Shown here one piece after another: positions 13,059-25,484 of a stretch of 64,000 bases of DNA (positions are counted from its first letter, which is position 1; each line of letters starts with the position of its first letter). The stretch spans positions 11,043,194 through 11,107,193 of the forward strand of contig NC_135552.1 of assembly GCF_964340395.1 (NCBI RefSeq). The letters run 5' to 3'. The notes beneath the pieces were generated by a model. That model did no database searches and had not been told where the DNA came from. It was given only the letters and a program-made list of their open reading frames with translations. The DNA comes from Glandiceps talaboti. Lineage: Eukaryota > Hemichordata > Enteropneusta > Spengelidae. The position numbers were made by a program, and so were the translations under genes.

Positions 13059-14579
13059 CATCATATTCAGTTAGTTGATGGACTCACATCTTCAGTACAA
13101 AAATAAGTAGGTGGTGTGGTATAGAACGACAGTACAGTTGATGAAAAAAAAAAAAAAAAAAATCACAATTCGAACAGATGGTTTTCATAGCTAAAGCCAC
13201 TAAAATGCTGACATACATTACAAAGCAGCACGAGTTCCTTTAGCCTTACCAGTGATTATATTTTTTGACCCATTAACAAATCAATTATATCCATACACAG
13301 TAAATGCAGTTATGTAAATCAATCAAAAAAACTGACGTATTTCATTTAAATATTTGTGGTAGATCATATTGTTTCATTCTTACTGATAAAATAAAATAAA
13401 AATAAACATTGCACTTTTCTTTTGAACCTAGTGAAAACATGACATTTTTATGAACACAAATTAAACAAAAATTACAAAAATATTCACCTGATATTAAAAC
13501 TGGATTGAGAATTTAGGATTGTGATAAAATTTGTGGTACATTTTTTTCTCTGAGCAAATATCGGCAGACGAGATTTTGTTCCTTGAGACGGAATTACCCT
13601 TCACAATGCCCCATCCTATATTACACATTTACATTTAGCATGGTTTTCCTACGTGATTACGATCTTATTACACCAAGTCGGCAGTGAAAATATCCCGCCA
13701 ATTTTAGCTCCATTGACGCATTATATATCCTTGGTGATAAAGTCATGTTTCATCGTCGGCAAAATCTTTATACAAATAACGCCAATGCTGTGCGTTTTTC
13801 CTGACATTAAATACAAATTCAAGGTATTATTTACAGATGTTGCGTTGCTAAGCGAAATCCACTGTGACGCGGTAAGTAAGAAAGGCGTTGACAGAAAAAC
13901 GTACGTAATGATGTCAAAACGTCTCATATCTCGAACATAAAAACGGAATGCATTCTTTTTCTTCGACTGATAATTTTCAATAAGTACAACATATCAGGAA
14001 TGAAATAATGTTTAAATAAAACATCAGTATAGCTTCAATATATATATAAATATGTACGACAACGGAATTGTAAACATGTAACAAAAATATAAATTCTGTA
14101 CAAAAAAAGAAGATGCGGAAATCAGTTCCTTTCTTGATACTTTCAGACGATAAATTATGACTGTACACTATTTATGAATCAGTCCATTCTACTGACGTAA
14201 GTACAATTACGTGGTTTCCCGCTACAGTGACCGACGGAAGAGAGATGGTGAACTTGTCATCGAGTTTCGAAATTTGATATATCTGGGAACCGTAGCATAA
14301 CTGTCCGCTCACAAATACACGCCATTTTGGGGGTGTGAACACATTCTTCGTCACTTCACGCCCCATGCTTCTTTACTGAATATTATCGATAAAATGTCAC
14401 GTTGTTTTCGCGTTCCGCTGTTCTACAGTAAAGATTTATGGAATTCACCCGTCTGGTAATTTTCCGCTGTCATGACGTGTTTTCAAAGCGATGTAATTTT
14501 TTTTACAAGCAGCGTTTCCTTTCGATCACTGTCCGAGTTTCGATAAACTACGCATCTATTCTACGTGTCTGCGTCATCA
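13059..14579 (-). other. Probable 3' UTR of the CDK5R1-like gene
   Basis: Downstream of the stop codon on the minus strand. From about 13560 upward the sequence has clearly more CpG than the flanking DNA, in continuity with the coding region. Open frames on both strands here (13653-13940 plus, 14172-14366 minus) have no recognisable domain. A UTR of about 1.5 kb is inferred from the first AATAAA; long 3' UTRs are known for vertebrate p35 genes. Confidence 0.4.
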
Positions 14580-15470
14580 TTATGACGAGTAAGATTTCAG
14601 TTCGGCGAACACATCTGAGAAATATGTACTTTCCTTGTTTATTCGCAACATGTTGGCACTACAGTCATTTATAATTTTCAGGCATCGGTCCCAAAATCTG
14701 TCCTTGTCATCTTCGACGAGGAACGGTTTGAGTGGATAGCTTATTTCGTTGCCCATGTAACTGTACGATAAATAGAGACAGGTCAAAACGACCGCCTGAA
14801 GATCAGATTCAGAGGAAATTTTGTCATCAACTAAGTCCCGACATAGCATATAGACGAAGACGAGGTTCGCTGGCGTAATGAACGCAATATCTTGCCATCC
14901 TTGAAGAAGTAGGGAGCGATCAACTGATCGCAACCACATTATGGCATCGTTGCCTTCAAAGTCTTTCAGACAGCAGCAACGGCGGCTGAGGAAATTTCCT
15001 AGACATTTCAAAAGTTCTCCGGTCGATGCCTGGATGGTCTTCTTGGCAGCGGGTGGCTTGGAAACGCCGTGCTGAGATTTCTTGACGGCGTGGTTATTCT
15101 TCGGTACTTTTTCACAGTGCGAGTTGAGGTTGAAGCAGGAATAGGATTTCTTGATGCTAGAAATCACGCCGTTATTCGTTGAATTGTTGTAGTTATTCTG
15201 TTGCTCGATGATGTTCGTGTTTTTGGTCCGCAAAACGTTGTTGTTAGTAGTAGGCTTGTTCTTCTTGCTTGAGGCACTGAACATTTTCCAGCTCAAAGCG
15301 CTGATGAACATAGCCGAGTGCTTCCTCATTGGTTTTTCTACCGTTGGTTTCGTGGTAGTGTTATTGTTTTTGCAATTGTACAAAGTGTTCAAGTTTGCCA
15401 TACTCACTGTGCAATCTTCGTGTAGAGCCGACTTACGTGGCTTAGGAGAGAGTGATAGAACCGTACCCAT
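14580..15470 (-). CDS. CDK5R1: Cyclin-dependent kinase 5 activator 1 (p35) homologue, 296 aa, single exon
   Basis: Activator of the cyclin-like kinase CDK5, acting in post-mitotic neurons at membranes. The protein opens with MGTVLSLSP: Gly2 fits N-myristoylation and Ser8-Pro9 is the conserved proline-directed site. Residues 10-13 are basic. Residues about 70-140 are a linker rich in Asn and Lys. From about residue 147 ([11 protein letters not shown]) to about 292 runs the cyclin-box-like CDK5-activating domain, with the family blocks [49 protein letters not shown] and FWDRCL. Length is near that of the vertebrate protein (about 307). The start at 15470 is chosen because it is the first in-frame ATG; the 60 upstream in-frame codons begin after a TAA and contain no ATG. 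Context is strong (A at -3, G at +4). No intron interrupts the coding region, as I recall for vertebrate CDK5R1. A p39-type (CDK5R2) assignment is less likely given the terminus. Confidence 0.96.
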   Translation of the reverse strand: MGTVLSLSPKPRKSALHEDCTVSMANLNTLYNCKNNNTTTKPTVEKPMRKHSAMFISALSWKMFSASSKKNKPTTNNNVLRTKNTNIIEQQNNYNNSTNNGVISSIKKSYSCFNLNSHCEKVPKNNHAVKKSQHGVSKPPAAKKTIQASTGELLKCLGNFLSRRCCCLKDFEGNDAIMWLRSVDRSLLLQGWQDIAFITPANLVFVYMLCRDLVDDKISSESDLQAVVLTCLYLSYSYMGNEISYPLKPFLVEDDKDRFWDRCLKIINDCSANMLRINKESTYFSDVFAELKSYSS

Positions 15471-15654
15471 GTTGAAAGGAAGAGATGAAGAAAATTCCCT
15501 CACCAGAAAAGAACTGAGAACCCACAAGAGCTGAGGAGACAGACTGTGGACGGTTTGTCGTTGACCGTGTTCACATCGGCACAAGAGCCACGGATATTCC
15601 GGACGAGGTGAACAAGAGACGTCTGAAACACGTCTTTTACAAGAGCACACTTAC
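15471..15654 (-). promoter_or_regulatory. 5' leader with candidate short intron
   Basis: Reading the minus strand, a GTAAGT donor lies at 15654-15649 (after ..CGCT). A pyrimidine-rich acceptor, CTGTCTCCTCAG, ends at 15531, defining a possible 124-bp intron wholly within the 5' UTR. A second acceptor-like TTCTCAG lies closer to the ATG. Alternatively the acceptor joins a more distant leader exon. Sequence-only prediction. Confidence 0.35.
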
Positions 15655-17500
15655 AGCGATTGCATGTCTTGCGCTTTCACCGGGAAAATTTATTTGAGTC
15701 ATGCAGATGTGGTACGCCGCGTTAAATACCCACATATCAATATGTTGATTGTTTATCAGGAACACCCACATGTTTCGCACACAAACCCTATTATGGTAAA
15801 TATATGTATATTTATGCACCAAATAAGGAAATCTGACGCCCTTTTACGGAATACGTATGATGTCATGGTTAATATTATTAATAATTCCGCCAATCAAATC
15901 ACACTTTCCCTTTACGATTTAGCGGCGCTGAAGACAGAGGCACAGACTGGGTGATACATGTGATGCTAGTAAATTGTCACCTGTTTCAGACACAACAGTG
16001 GTGAAAGACGTGCGTACTTTACAGTTTATACACCTGGTTATAATATAGATGGCAAATTATCAGAACAATTATTAAGCTTATATATAGTTGTCTGTTTAAC
16101 AGCAAGAAACTGTAATTTTCAAAATAATTAATGAAAAAATTTAACGGAAAAAATGCGACTGTCGGAACATAGCTGCTCCCGTTTGTGCATCTTATTTCTG
16201 CGGTGACAATCACAATGAATCTAGCCATCGTAATGACATCTTGGATCTATCAATTTATGCAAGACTTGTATAAAATGTTAATTTTCAGTATCGTCAATAA
16301 ATGTCAGATCGCGGATCGATGATCAGCTACTCAAGGCATCCACAAGTGATGCATATGCCGGTAGTCATAAAATGGTACATGTGTATGTTTCAATCTGGCC
16401 ATACAATGTGTCCTTATTATGAGTAGAACTTCTAGCATTACCGTACCCCTACTGGCTGGAACACGGAAGCGAAATTACGAGTTATGACTGACGCGGTGAT
16501 AAAAATCTTCGTATCTTCATTTGTGTAGATGGTTTACATTCTAGCTCCACGGATTATTTTTGGGATAACAGTTTCATAAAAATTCGATTGAAACATCTCT
16601 GAGTATGTGTATTTGCATCTACAGTGAAAGTGGAAAGCTTTTCCATACAAACTGAAGCGACTGTAACCACGCTGTGCTCGAAAAATGTTAGAGGGGGGGG
16701 GGGGCATCGAAAGTCGTCCCTATTATTAAAAAGAGTGACTTAGATATTAAGTAGTTCACACTGTAACCTCCCCTTGAAGTACCAAATTTTGCGATGTAAG
16801 AAACTTTCTATGAAAACACGAGTACACCCATTTCTGTGTAGTCGTCTCTCACCTTGACAGTTTGCACGTTTGCGTTTCGGATGAAGATGTAGGAACATTT
16901 ACCTCAAGGTGCAATTATGACAAAAACCCCACCTTGAACGCACTCAGCAGTTTGTTTTATGTACAATGTCCCTGAAACTCACAGTCACCTGATTATTTCC
17001 TATTACCAATACCAATTATATCAATTTTAAAAATTCATGGGCACATCGCATGAAGGACAGCTATGTACGAGTGACAAGTTGTCATAGTAACCAATTAAGA
17101 CATAAGAGAAACTGTTAATCACAGGTCACTAGTTTTACAAGTCTTTGATCAGAATCATTTCTCAAACGTGTCTCGTTTGAGGAAATACATCGTCCTCATA
17201 TAGGGAGTGATAGTCGGCAGAACGCGAGCTGACCCTTCCGATGATGAGTCACTGATATAGGCGATAGCCACTTTAATCTCCGGTAAGACGTGCGAACGGA
17301 GACAGCGATTTGGAATGTCAAAAACATAACATTGCATCGATTACCGTGACTATAAAATTTTGGTCTCTTCTGAATTAGAAATTTCAAAATTTGCGATTAT
17401 TGGATGCAAGTCTCCGGAATAGATACAGAAAATGAACACACGAATAGGTGAATAATTACAGTCTGTAAAAGACACCGATACGTTCTTCTCGCCTGTGATG
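15655..17500. promoter_or_regulatory. CpG-richer upstream region of the CDK5R1-like gene
   Basis: CpG dinucleotides remain frequent here compared with the rest of the window. A CCAAT motif (plus strand, about 15890-15894) lies about 420 bp upstream of the start codon. No TATA box or initiator could be assigned. A poly-G run lies at about 16692-16703. No other gene seen. Confidence 0.3.
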
Positions 17501-17508
17501 TGACATAT

Positions 17509-17735
17509 TATAATCTGACTGAAATCTGACGTCGTGAACTTGGACGTGATTTCTTTATTTTATACTTCTACTTTTACTGTCGAGTCGTTCGTTCTTTTTT
17601 TTTGTTCAGTGAATGCCTTGTACCTAGGCGCTCACAGAACTAAAAAAGAACAATAAAATAATTTAAAGGGAGGTAAATAAAGAAATCGCGCCAAGTTCCC
17701 TACATCGGATTTTAATCAGACTGGATGTGACATAC
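17509..17735. repeat. Short foldback element
   Basis: Left arm about 17511-17568 (AATCTGACTGAAATCTGACG onward to GATTTCTTTATT) pairs with right arm about 17672-17730 (AATAAAGAAATCGCG to GATTTTAATCAGACTGG). The loop is about 100 bp. The arm sequence recurs at 34.4, 37.6 and 37.95 kb, so this is a mobile family, probably a non-autonomous DNA element. Confidence 0.65.
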
Positions 17736-18250
17736 ATTTACACCATTTCGTTTCTATAGCAACTAACGAAATGAACGCACGGTGACAGCGCCGTGTTCTT
17801 ATGTATCTAATACATTGCATATGCAATAATTCAGTTTTGTGTGCAAACCGAAGAACAAATTAAATTTTAAAAACATATAAAAAATAATGCTACTATTATT
17901 GCCACTATATCCTAGCCCTTTTTGATTCTCCATGCATTATAAATGTTCTCATGACACGACTGACCCCATACGTCGTAATATTACAAAATAACGCCCTCTA
18001 TGGCAGATTCATAAATATGCACAACTTCACTGAAGGCGACACCACAGGCATACATCTAGGTGACAATCAGATGGTTTATGGTATTCTTCTGACTTTAATG
18101 TGATTCCAAAGGCATTCAGACTGTTCTAAAGCTGTACTAGCCGCAACTGAACCTATCTTTTGAAAATGTTTTGTTAGATAACGATAACTTACTCATAATA
18201 TTGTACATTCTGAACTGTATTGAAATACCTATTGGTGAACATATTTTTTG
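17736..18250. other. Non-coding stretch
   Basis: No gene or clear repeat. Confidence 0.5.
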
Positions 18251-18905
18251 TGGCTGTATACATTATAAATCAAATCAAATTGATTTTTTGGGTCCACACC
18301 CAAAAATCAGCGCCCTCAACGGTAATCACAATTTAAACCTGTTATTGCAATACTAATGGATAAGATCGACAACTTATGAATATATATGTACAATGTCTCA
18401 TTATTAGTATTTTAACACTTTCATTAATTACTTGATGACAAAAAAATCCTGGTTGAATCTTTGATTAGTTTTACACCTTAGGCCAAATAAAAAAAAAGTT
18501 GTTTTAATGCGCTAGTTGCAACAGGGACATTCTTTTAGATATATTCAATAAAACTTTGTCAGCTAATTACAAAAAGACATTGTATGTGATACAAAGTGGT
18601 TAATATTATCTGTAGGTGGTGTAGTGGCAAAAGGCTTGGTTTGATCCTGTCACCATGTTGAAACTGTACTAGGTGCAAGTGGAGTAGAGTATCATTTTTT
18701 TGAACAAACAAACAAACACCAATACATACACTGGAAATTTTTAAAATACCGATAAATAGACATTGTATATGCTAATCAGTGGTCACTATTATCCATAAGT
18801 AGTACAGAAACAGGTTGAAATCATGATCGTCACTGAGGATGCCAAGTTTTTGGGTGTGGACCCAAAAATCTATTTGATTTGATTGATCTTGTACACAGCT
18901 ACAAC
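18251..18905. repeat. Inverted-repeat element with hairpin-bearing arms
   Basis: Left arm about 18251-18312 starts GGCTGTATACA and includes AAATCAAATCAAATTGATTT then TTTTTGGGTCCACACCCAAA. Right arm about 18842-18905 is its inverse, ending TGTACACAGC. Within each arm the stretch TTTTTGGGT-CCAC-ACCCAAAAA is itself a perfect 9-bp stem. The interior of about 530 bp has no open frame. Confidence 0.65.
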
Positions 18906-19430
18906 AATGTGTTGATCCCACAGTTGATGCAATACTGTTCACAGTGTACAATAGTTAATTTACCTAACAAGTTATTTTACCTAACAAAATTTTTTAATTG
19001 AATGTAATCGGAACCACACAATTTTTTTTTACTGTGGATTCTGGAGTGTCATGATTTCATATTCCATGAGTCCATGACTCTTAACATGCTTACTTCCTTC
19101 AGATAAATAGTCATGAATATTCATTGTTCAAGACCCATAATGCAATGGTATAACACTGAAAGAAAAATAAGAGGTGAAAATGAGTTTCAATTTGGTCTTT
19201 TGAAAATTAGTATATGACGTGAAATCATGAAATAACTCTCCAGAACCCTAAAGTTTATGAAAATACCTTTATTTGATGGAGTAGCAGGCCGTAATAAAAA
19301 TTATGTTAACAAAACATAATTAAAATGACATTCTTTTTTTTTTTGAGAAAAGATGTGGGGTTTGATGTATTTTGAATTTAAAAATAATACAGATTTTGGA
19401 TATAATCCTGCTTAAAAGACATGTACCCAT
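18906..19430. other. Non-coding stretch with a repeat fragment
   Basis: A short fragment at 18985-19035 (TTGAATGTAATCGGAACCACA) belongs to the family at 6115-6315 and 37225-37455. Nothing else recognised. Confidence 0.5.
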
Positions 19431-19760
19431 ACCCATAACTGTTGATGCACACGCCTACACTAACTAAGAGACTTGCCTATCCAGTTTGACAGGTAACTAT
19501 ACCCATAACTGTTGATGCACACGCCTACACTAACTAAGAGACTTGCCTATCCAGTTTGACAGGTAACTATACCCATAACTGTTGATGCACACGCCTACAC
19601 TAACTAAGAGACTTGCCTATCCAGTTTGACAGGTAACTGTACCCATAACTGTTGATGCACACGCCTACACTAACTAAGAGACTTGCCTATCCAGTTTGAC
19701 AGGTAACTGTACCCATAACTGTTGATGCACACGCCTACACTAACTAAGAGACTTGACATG
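19431..19760 (+). repeat. 70-bp minisatellite, about 4.7 copies
   Basis: Unit starting GTTGATGCACACGCCTACAC at 19441, 19511, 19581, 19651 and 19721, almost identical between copies (one A/G variant in AACTATACCC). The last unit is cut after AAGAGACTTG. Confidence 0.97.
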
Positions 19761-19965
19761 TGAGTCATGCATCAGTCAAGCTAGTATGTCGTGCCAGAAA
19801 ATTTAGTTTATGATCTACACCTACACAGACGTATGTCGTACCAGATAGCGAAGTTTCCGAAGTACACCTACCCACACACGCCAGTATGTTAAGTCAGTAT
19901 GTCATACCAGATAGCGAAGTTTCTAGACTACACCTACACACCATAGATAAACGTCAGTATGAAAC
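19761..19965 (+). repeat. Degenerate neighbour of the 70-bp minisatellite
   Basis: Imperfect repeats of AGTATGTCRTACCAGATAGCGAAGTTT followed by TACACCTACAC; probably an older relative of the adjacent array since both carry CCTACAC words. Confidence 0.55.
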
Positions 19966-21176
19966 CTTTATAATTCAAATTATTTGTTCTAAAGTTACTT
20001 TTTTTGGACGTTTTCTACCGTGGGGTATGTTTTAATTTAAAAGATAAATGGACAAGTCAGAATCAATATGACTGTGTACACCTACGACATATTAGGAAAC
20101 CTTATCTTTAAACCTTTTCATCTATTTTTATGGTAATTAAATGAAGGTTTAACAAACTGAAAGGGTTCAGTCAAAATGATACATGTGTCACGTGTCACCT
20201 ACACATGTCAAAAGTACTTTCTTTCAGAAGTCTTGCGTTTAACTTCCAAATCCCTGATGTATATAGATTTTTCCATAACAATTTTGTACAATTTAAATTG
20301 ATCTTGTATGGCTACATATATACTTATGTTATTCCAATGATGGTGTCCACTCAAGATATTGATACTATTAGATTAAACGAAAACTTAAATTTTGAACGCT
20401 GGTTTATCTGCGTAGATTCAGTGGGTAGAGAAAACTATATAAGATGAGTACAATAACTGCACCATTGCTGAACAGTTGTTGTGGGTGAAATCATAACCTC
20501 TGTTCATACTAAACAAAAAGCACAGAAGAGCACCCTCAGTGGTTTATGCTTGGCTGGTGCTAGTAGTACCATGGGGGTGGGGGTGGGGGGGGGGGGTTTG
20601 AATTAAATTTTTTCATGACCTCCTGATCACAGGTCAGATTTCCATCAACACCTCACCAGCTTGTCCTTGTGTCTTGGCAATCTTTCCATAAAATTTCACC
20701 TAAATACATCCAAATAATTTGAGATATTTGCACCAAAAAATCTTGCAGAAAACGAAGAATTTTGTTTATACCTAGACTTTTTGGTGGGAAAGTGGGTTGA
20801 CAGTGATTCACAATCTACATGATCTATGAAATAGTCAATTGATGTTGCCTGCTTACTAGAGTAAAAGAATGTAATCCAAATATGAAGGCTGTCGACAACA
20901 AACAAGAAGAAACTAAATATCCTTGGCATTATACCCACATTTCCCTAAACAAAGATGACACATTCAGTAAGTGTTCTATGTTTAATATCTACATGCTTGT
21001 GTACTGACACACATTACACACGGTATAATTTGCTATTGAGTTTCAAGGCAAAACTGACAAGCCAAGGACTAGTCAAGCTATAACAAATATAAACGAGAAC
21101 TGAGATTTTTAAAAATAGATGATTCACTGCCATATTCATTCTCTACTAAGTCATGATGTATGTATACATACATGCA
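19966..21176. other. Non-coding stretch
   Basis: A G-rich run lies at about 20573-20597. The open frames at 20205-20447 (plus) and 20696-20938 (minus) match no family I recognise. Confidence 0.45.
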
Positions 21177-21418
<242 letters not shown>

Positions 21419-22679
21419 AACATGTTTACTTATATCAACTATTTTTATTTAATTATGTCTGCTCCAAAATAAATCAGTGTAAAATTGGAATCAATTTCAC
21501 TATTATGTATAAGTGATATGTAATAAAAACTGACTTAATATTTCATTAGGTGTGAATTAATTGAAGTTACAGAGATGAAATGGTATACTGTAATAAAAAA
21601 TTATCAGCCTCAAAAATTAAAGTGAATCAAAGTGTGAAATTAAGTTGTCCTTCCTCTAAATTTTTGGAGTGTGAAAATAAATAAATTATGTTCGCGGCAG
21701 ATAAACAAATGACATGATTGGCTGACTAGTGAATGAAAATATTGTAAACAAAGTAGAATACTTTTATAGTTTAGTTATTTTTATAGTCAGTATAAAGTGT
21801 CAGAAATTGGTCATTTATTGCAGGTGCACAGTCAAAAATTGATTACTAGTTAACTGAAATTGTAAAGCACACAGAGCTATAAAAATAACGTAAACAAATA
21901 AATTCACAGTATTGGCCAGTCAGTTCATTTCAGGTCAAATTTCCTAGTCACAAATGTTTTATTTAGAATGATGATGAATGAAGATGGCATGTATGTTTCC
22001 ATGACAAGATAGTCTAATAGATACCAGCGTGTCAAATTAAGTGAAGACTAATATGTGATGAGTCAAGGCAGTTTAATGTAATGGAACATATACCCTGTCG
22101 ATATCATGATTGGTAAATCATTGGATGGATGTCTTGGATTCTTGTAGATATAATACCGCGCCGTTGCAATTTCAAGGCAAATATTTCCCTGACAAATTGG
22201 TAGCATGAGCTGAGATCTATCTTGATTGCAAATGAGTCACTGACATATCTTGGATTCGTGTAGTTGTAATGTTGCAGATTAACCAGTGCATGAGGATAGC
22301 ATCATATTCCAATGATATGATTACACAGCTAGTTCTGTTCATCACGGCAACTATCATTTTGTAGTCTTCTTTCTTAGAAATCTCATGTCTGGTCATGGAG
22401 GTCATCGAAAGTGAAGCGTGTCAGCCTACTCTTTGATAAAATACTGAAAAAGTGTCATTTCCTTTGGCAAATGATGTGTGTAGATTATCTGCTAATCAAT
22501 AATACATCATTCTAGGGTCACTCTTGAAAGTAAATACCGTCAACATCTATACGTGATATCACACCTATCTAGTAAGCTTTAACATTTTTTTCCGCAAATT
22601 TCCTTGCACCACTGTAATTATATCATGTGCTTTGCAGTAAACTTCATCATTTATCATACAAGCCTGCTAAATAACTTAA
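21419..22679. other. Non-coding stretch
   Basis: AT-rich; no gene or repeat identified. Confidence 0.5.
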
Positions 22680-22957
22680 AGTGGGTCTGCTGTCATTTCC
22701 TTTGGCAAGCACCCAGGAGACTCCAATCATCTGCTAAATGTTTAGAAGAAACTAGTGCGTGTCATAATATGCTGCGCATGTGTTCTGGCGTGCTGCACCT
22801 CGTCTATGGAATACACTGCCATGAGAAATACGACAAAAACCAACAGATAAACACCTTCACAAAGATGTTAAAGACATATGTATTCTCCAGAGCATTCTAA
22901 CTGTTCAACTCCTCTGAGCTCTATATCAAAGTAGAACCTGGTACTTTATAAACTCAC

Positions 22958-22993
<36 letters not shown>
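22680..22993 (+). mobile_element. LINE 3' end fragment with TTGA tail
   Basis: In the plus strand, RLWNTLP (about 22802) is followed after a stop and a frame change by INTFTKMLKTYVFSRAF and a stop at about 22898. This is the usual C-terminal signature of CR1/L2-type non-LTR retrotransposons (LWN-LP ... FK-LK-YLF). About 60 bp further a (TTGA)n array at 22959-22993 looks like the 3' tail. The element is 5'-truncated and inactive. Confidence 0.65.
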
Positions 22994-23365
22994 GTGTCTG
23001 CAAAAAAGTTGAATGTACATCACTGGGGTCTTGAAAGTTATATTAATGCATACATCTCTATGTGTGATCACACTTTCATACATATAGTTTTCAGCTGTTT
23101 TCTGCAAATTTCCTCACACCAAAGAAAATCACACTTTGCAGAAAACTTCATTCAAGGCATTGTCATACAAGCCAGCTATTAATGAACTATAAGTGGGTCG
23201 ATCTGCTGCTGTGGCATACAGGTCATGTGTAATTACACCCCTACCATTAAATGGAATGACCCACAGGCAAGCGACAGCAAGCGAAGCCTATCTCTGATCA
23301 GCTGAGAATTGTCTTTAGGAGAAAACATAGCATAACGATAAATGAAAACATAGCATAATAAATAA
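22994..23365. other. Non-coding stretch
   Basis: Nothing recognised apart from a short direct repeat of AACATAGCATAA near 23326-23357. Confidence 0.5.
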
Positions 23366-24740
23366 ATATTGTAAACTTTGGAAAAAAAGAAGAAATCAAA
23401 TGTTCTGGTAATCAATAAGAAAGTAGACAGACAAAAGAACTGGTTAATTGGTAATTTAAATATAAAAGAGGTAAATGAATACAAGTATCTAGGGTACTGG
23501 ATCACTCACAATCTTTCAGATCATACTCATTTTTTGAAAGTGTCAAAGAAATTTGACAACTTATTCCCCATCATGAAATCTATTCTTGGTAGCCATAGTA
23601 ACATCAATATGATTGATTTTGGTCTGTCTTTATGGAACCACATAGTGCGTCCTGCACTTGGATGCAGGTGAATTACTCAAGCTGATATGGACTGTTTTGA
23701 AAAAAATGCAACGAACAGTGGGAAAATTCATATTAAAAGCATATAGATATACTACAAATGAAGCAGTTCAGGGTGACCTTGGCTGGAACATAATGTCTTT
23801 AATTTGTTGAGATTAAAGTACTTTAAAAGACTTTGTTATCTAGATGAATCACAATGGACTAAATATGTCTTTAACCATCTCAATTCCATTAGTGAAGAAT
23901 CTGAAAGAAATATGACAAAATGTCCTGGAATTGGACGAAAAACCGTAAATATTGTATTAATAGACCTTATATTGATAAAGACCAAATTCAAAATCTTTCA
24001 GAGAATAAATCAAACATATATTTAAAAAAGATGAGCTCGTATGGAAAGAAAACATGACAAAAAAATCTAGTCTTACCCATTACTGTAAATTTAAAACAAA
24101 TCATTTACTAATGTTAAAGGGTCATAACTGAAATTTTAGGTGAGATTATATTCTCTCGGTCTTGAATATGAAAAGAGAAAATGGGAAAATTCTTATGATG
24201 ATTGTACATGTCTTTGTTGTGGAAAAGCTGATGAGACACTTGAACACTTTCTTTTTACATGTGAAAGCCATTCTATGCAACAACAGATCTTAATGAAAGG
24301 AACAGAAGAACTATTAATCAACAATGGAGACTTGAACTTATATCAAGATTTTAAACAAGGGAAAGAACTACTATGTTTATTTATAGGAGATAATACGAAA
24401 CATTACAATGAGTCTAAACAAACAGATAAACTTGTCAAACAATACCTTATTGATGCAATTGAAAACAGAAAAGATTTTGTTAAAACTAATATAGAACAGT
24501 TTAGCGGTTAGATTTTCTGATAACCAAAATTTGAAACATATTTTTTTTTTATTTTCGTTTTATCAATCTTCTTACCTCACTTTGGTTTGTTTTATTTTGT
24601 TTGTTCCCGTATATGTTTTTACTCGTCTTTTTTTTAGTAGTGTATGTATTTTAATTTTTTGTTAGTGCTGCTCCTAACAATCTTAGTGAGCCTCTGATAC
24701 AAAAGGGATGCAATAAATCAATAAATAAATAAGTAAATAC
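23366..24740 (+). pseudogene. 5'-truncated LINE: RT C-terminus to zinc-knuckle end and tail
   Basis: The 3' third of a non-LTR retrotransposon polyprotein, broken by stops and frameshifts. The first open segment (to 23671) has the post-catalytic RT/thumb region: VNEYKYLGYWITHNLSDHTHF and SLWNHIVRPAL. After a break, KKMQRTVGKFILKAYRYTT and EAVQGDLGW follow in the manner of LINE connector domains. The segment 23804-24025 gives LRLKYFKRLCYL. The last segment, 24140-24511, holds a CCHC-like knuckle, CLCCGKADETLEHFLFTC, and ends at a stop near 24511. The 3' UTR then runs to an AATAAATA-rich tail at about 24713-24740. The DNA-cleaving and catalytic RT parts are missing. Clade not assigned. A shorter copy of the same 3' end lies at 42400-42826. 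Confidence 0.85.
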
Positions 24741-25484
24741 TCATGTGGGTAGCAAGAGATTATACCTACCTCTTTTCAGACAGCTAACTTGTACAGCTAT
24801 GATTCAATACGCGAACGCTGAATCTTTAGTATGAAAAGGACACCCCCCATCCCCACCACCCACCTTCAGACAAAACAAATGCAAAACACACAGTACCTTA
24901 TTTCAGACTTGGTTGCCCAACAGACTTGTAGACCCCTTTCTTGGCAGCATACACATTACACATTTAGCTTTGCAATGATGGGATTACCCCCCCCCCCCCC
25001 ATCACCCCTCTACCCCAACCCCTGGATCAAGAATACACATATATCCTTCATTATCTACTCTAAGGCAGATGTTGCTCATGTCTCAAAATTTAAGTATAGA
25101 ACACTAATTTGAAGACCTCATAGGCAAACTTGATGAAATTAGTTCTCAAGAGGACTACATGCATCGATAATTAAATGTTATGACTCAACTAATGTTTGTA
25201 TTATTTGCCTTATACAAGACTATGCTGTATAGCCCAAGGTTATGACTTTGCTATTTTGTGTAGTTTTGCTGAATAAAACATGCGGGGGACGTAAGCTCAC
25301 ACAGTAAGCATGACGTACGTACATTGGCATCAATCGTCATCAATATTATTTACAATACATCATATTCACACACAGTGAAATGTGTCAGTGATTAAACCAT
25401 GCATGCATAACTTGTTAGTGATCCAATTCTAGTTTAAATTCAAGTTCTCTTTGAATAATTTGCTGGAGGTAATGTGTTTACGCT
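24741..25484. other. Non-coding stretch
   Basis: C-rich patch with a poly-C run at about 24988-25001; otherwise nothing supported. Confidence 0.5.

Noticed and set aside
15471-15650. 60-codon N-terminal extension of p35
   Set aside because: Starts at a GTG directly after a TAA and has no ATG; it would also bury the myristoylation signal.
18615-18655. tRNA-like A box (TGGTGTAGTGG) and B box (GGTTTGATCCT)
   Set aside because: Only about 20 bp apart and no foldable tRNA around them.
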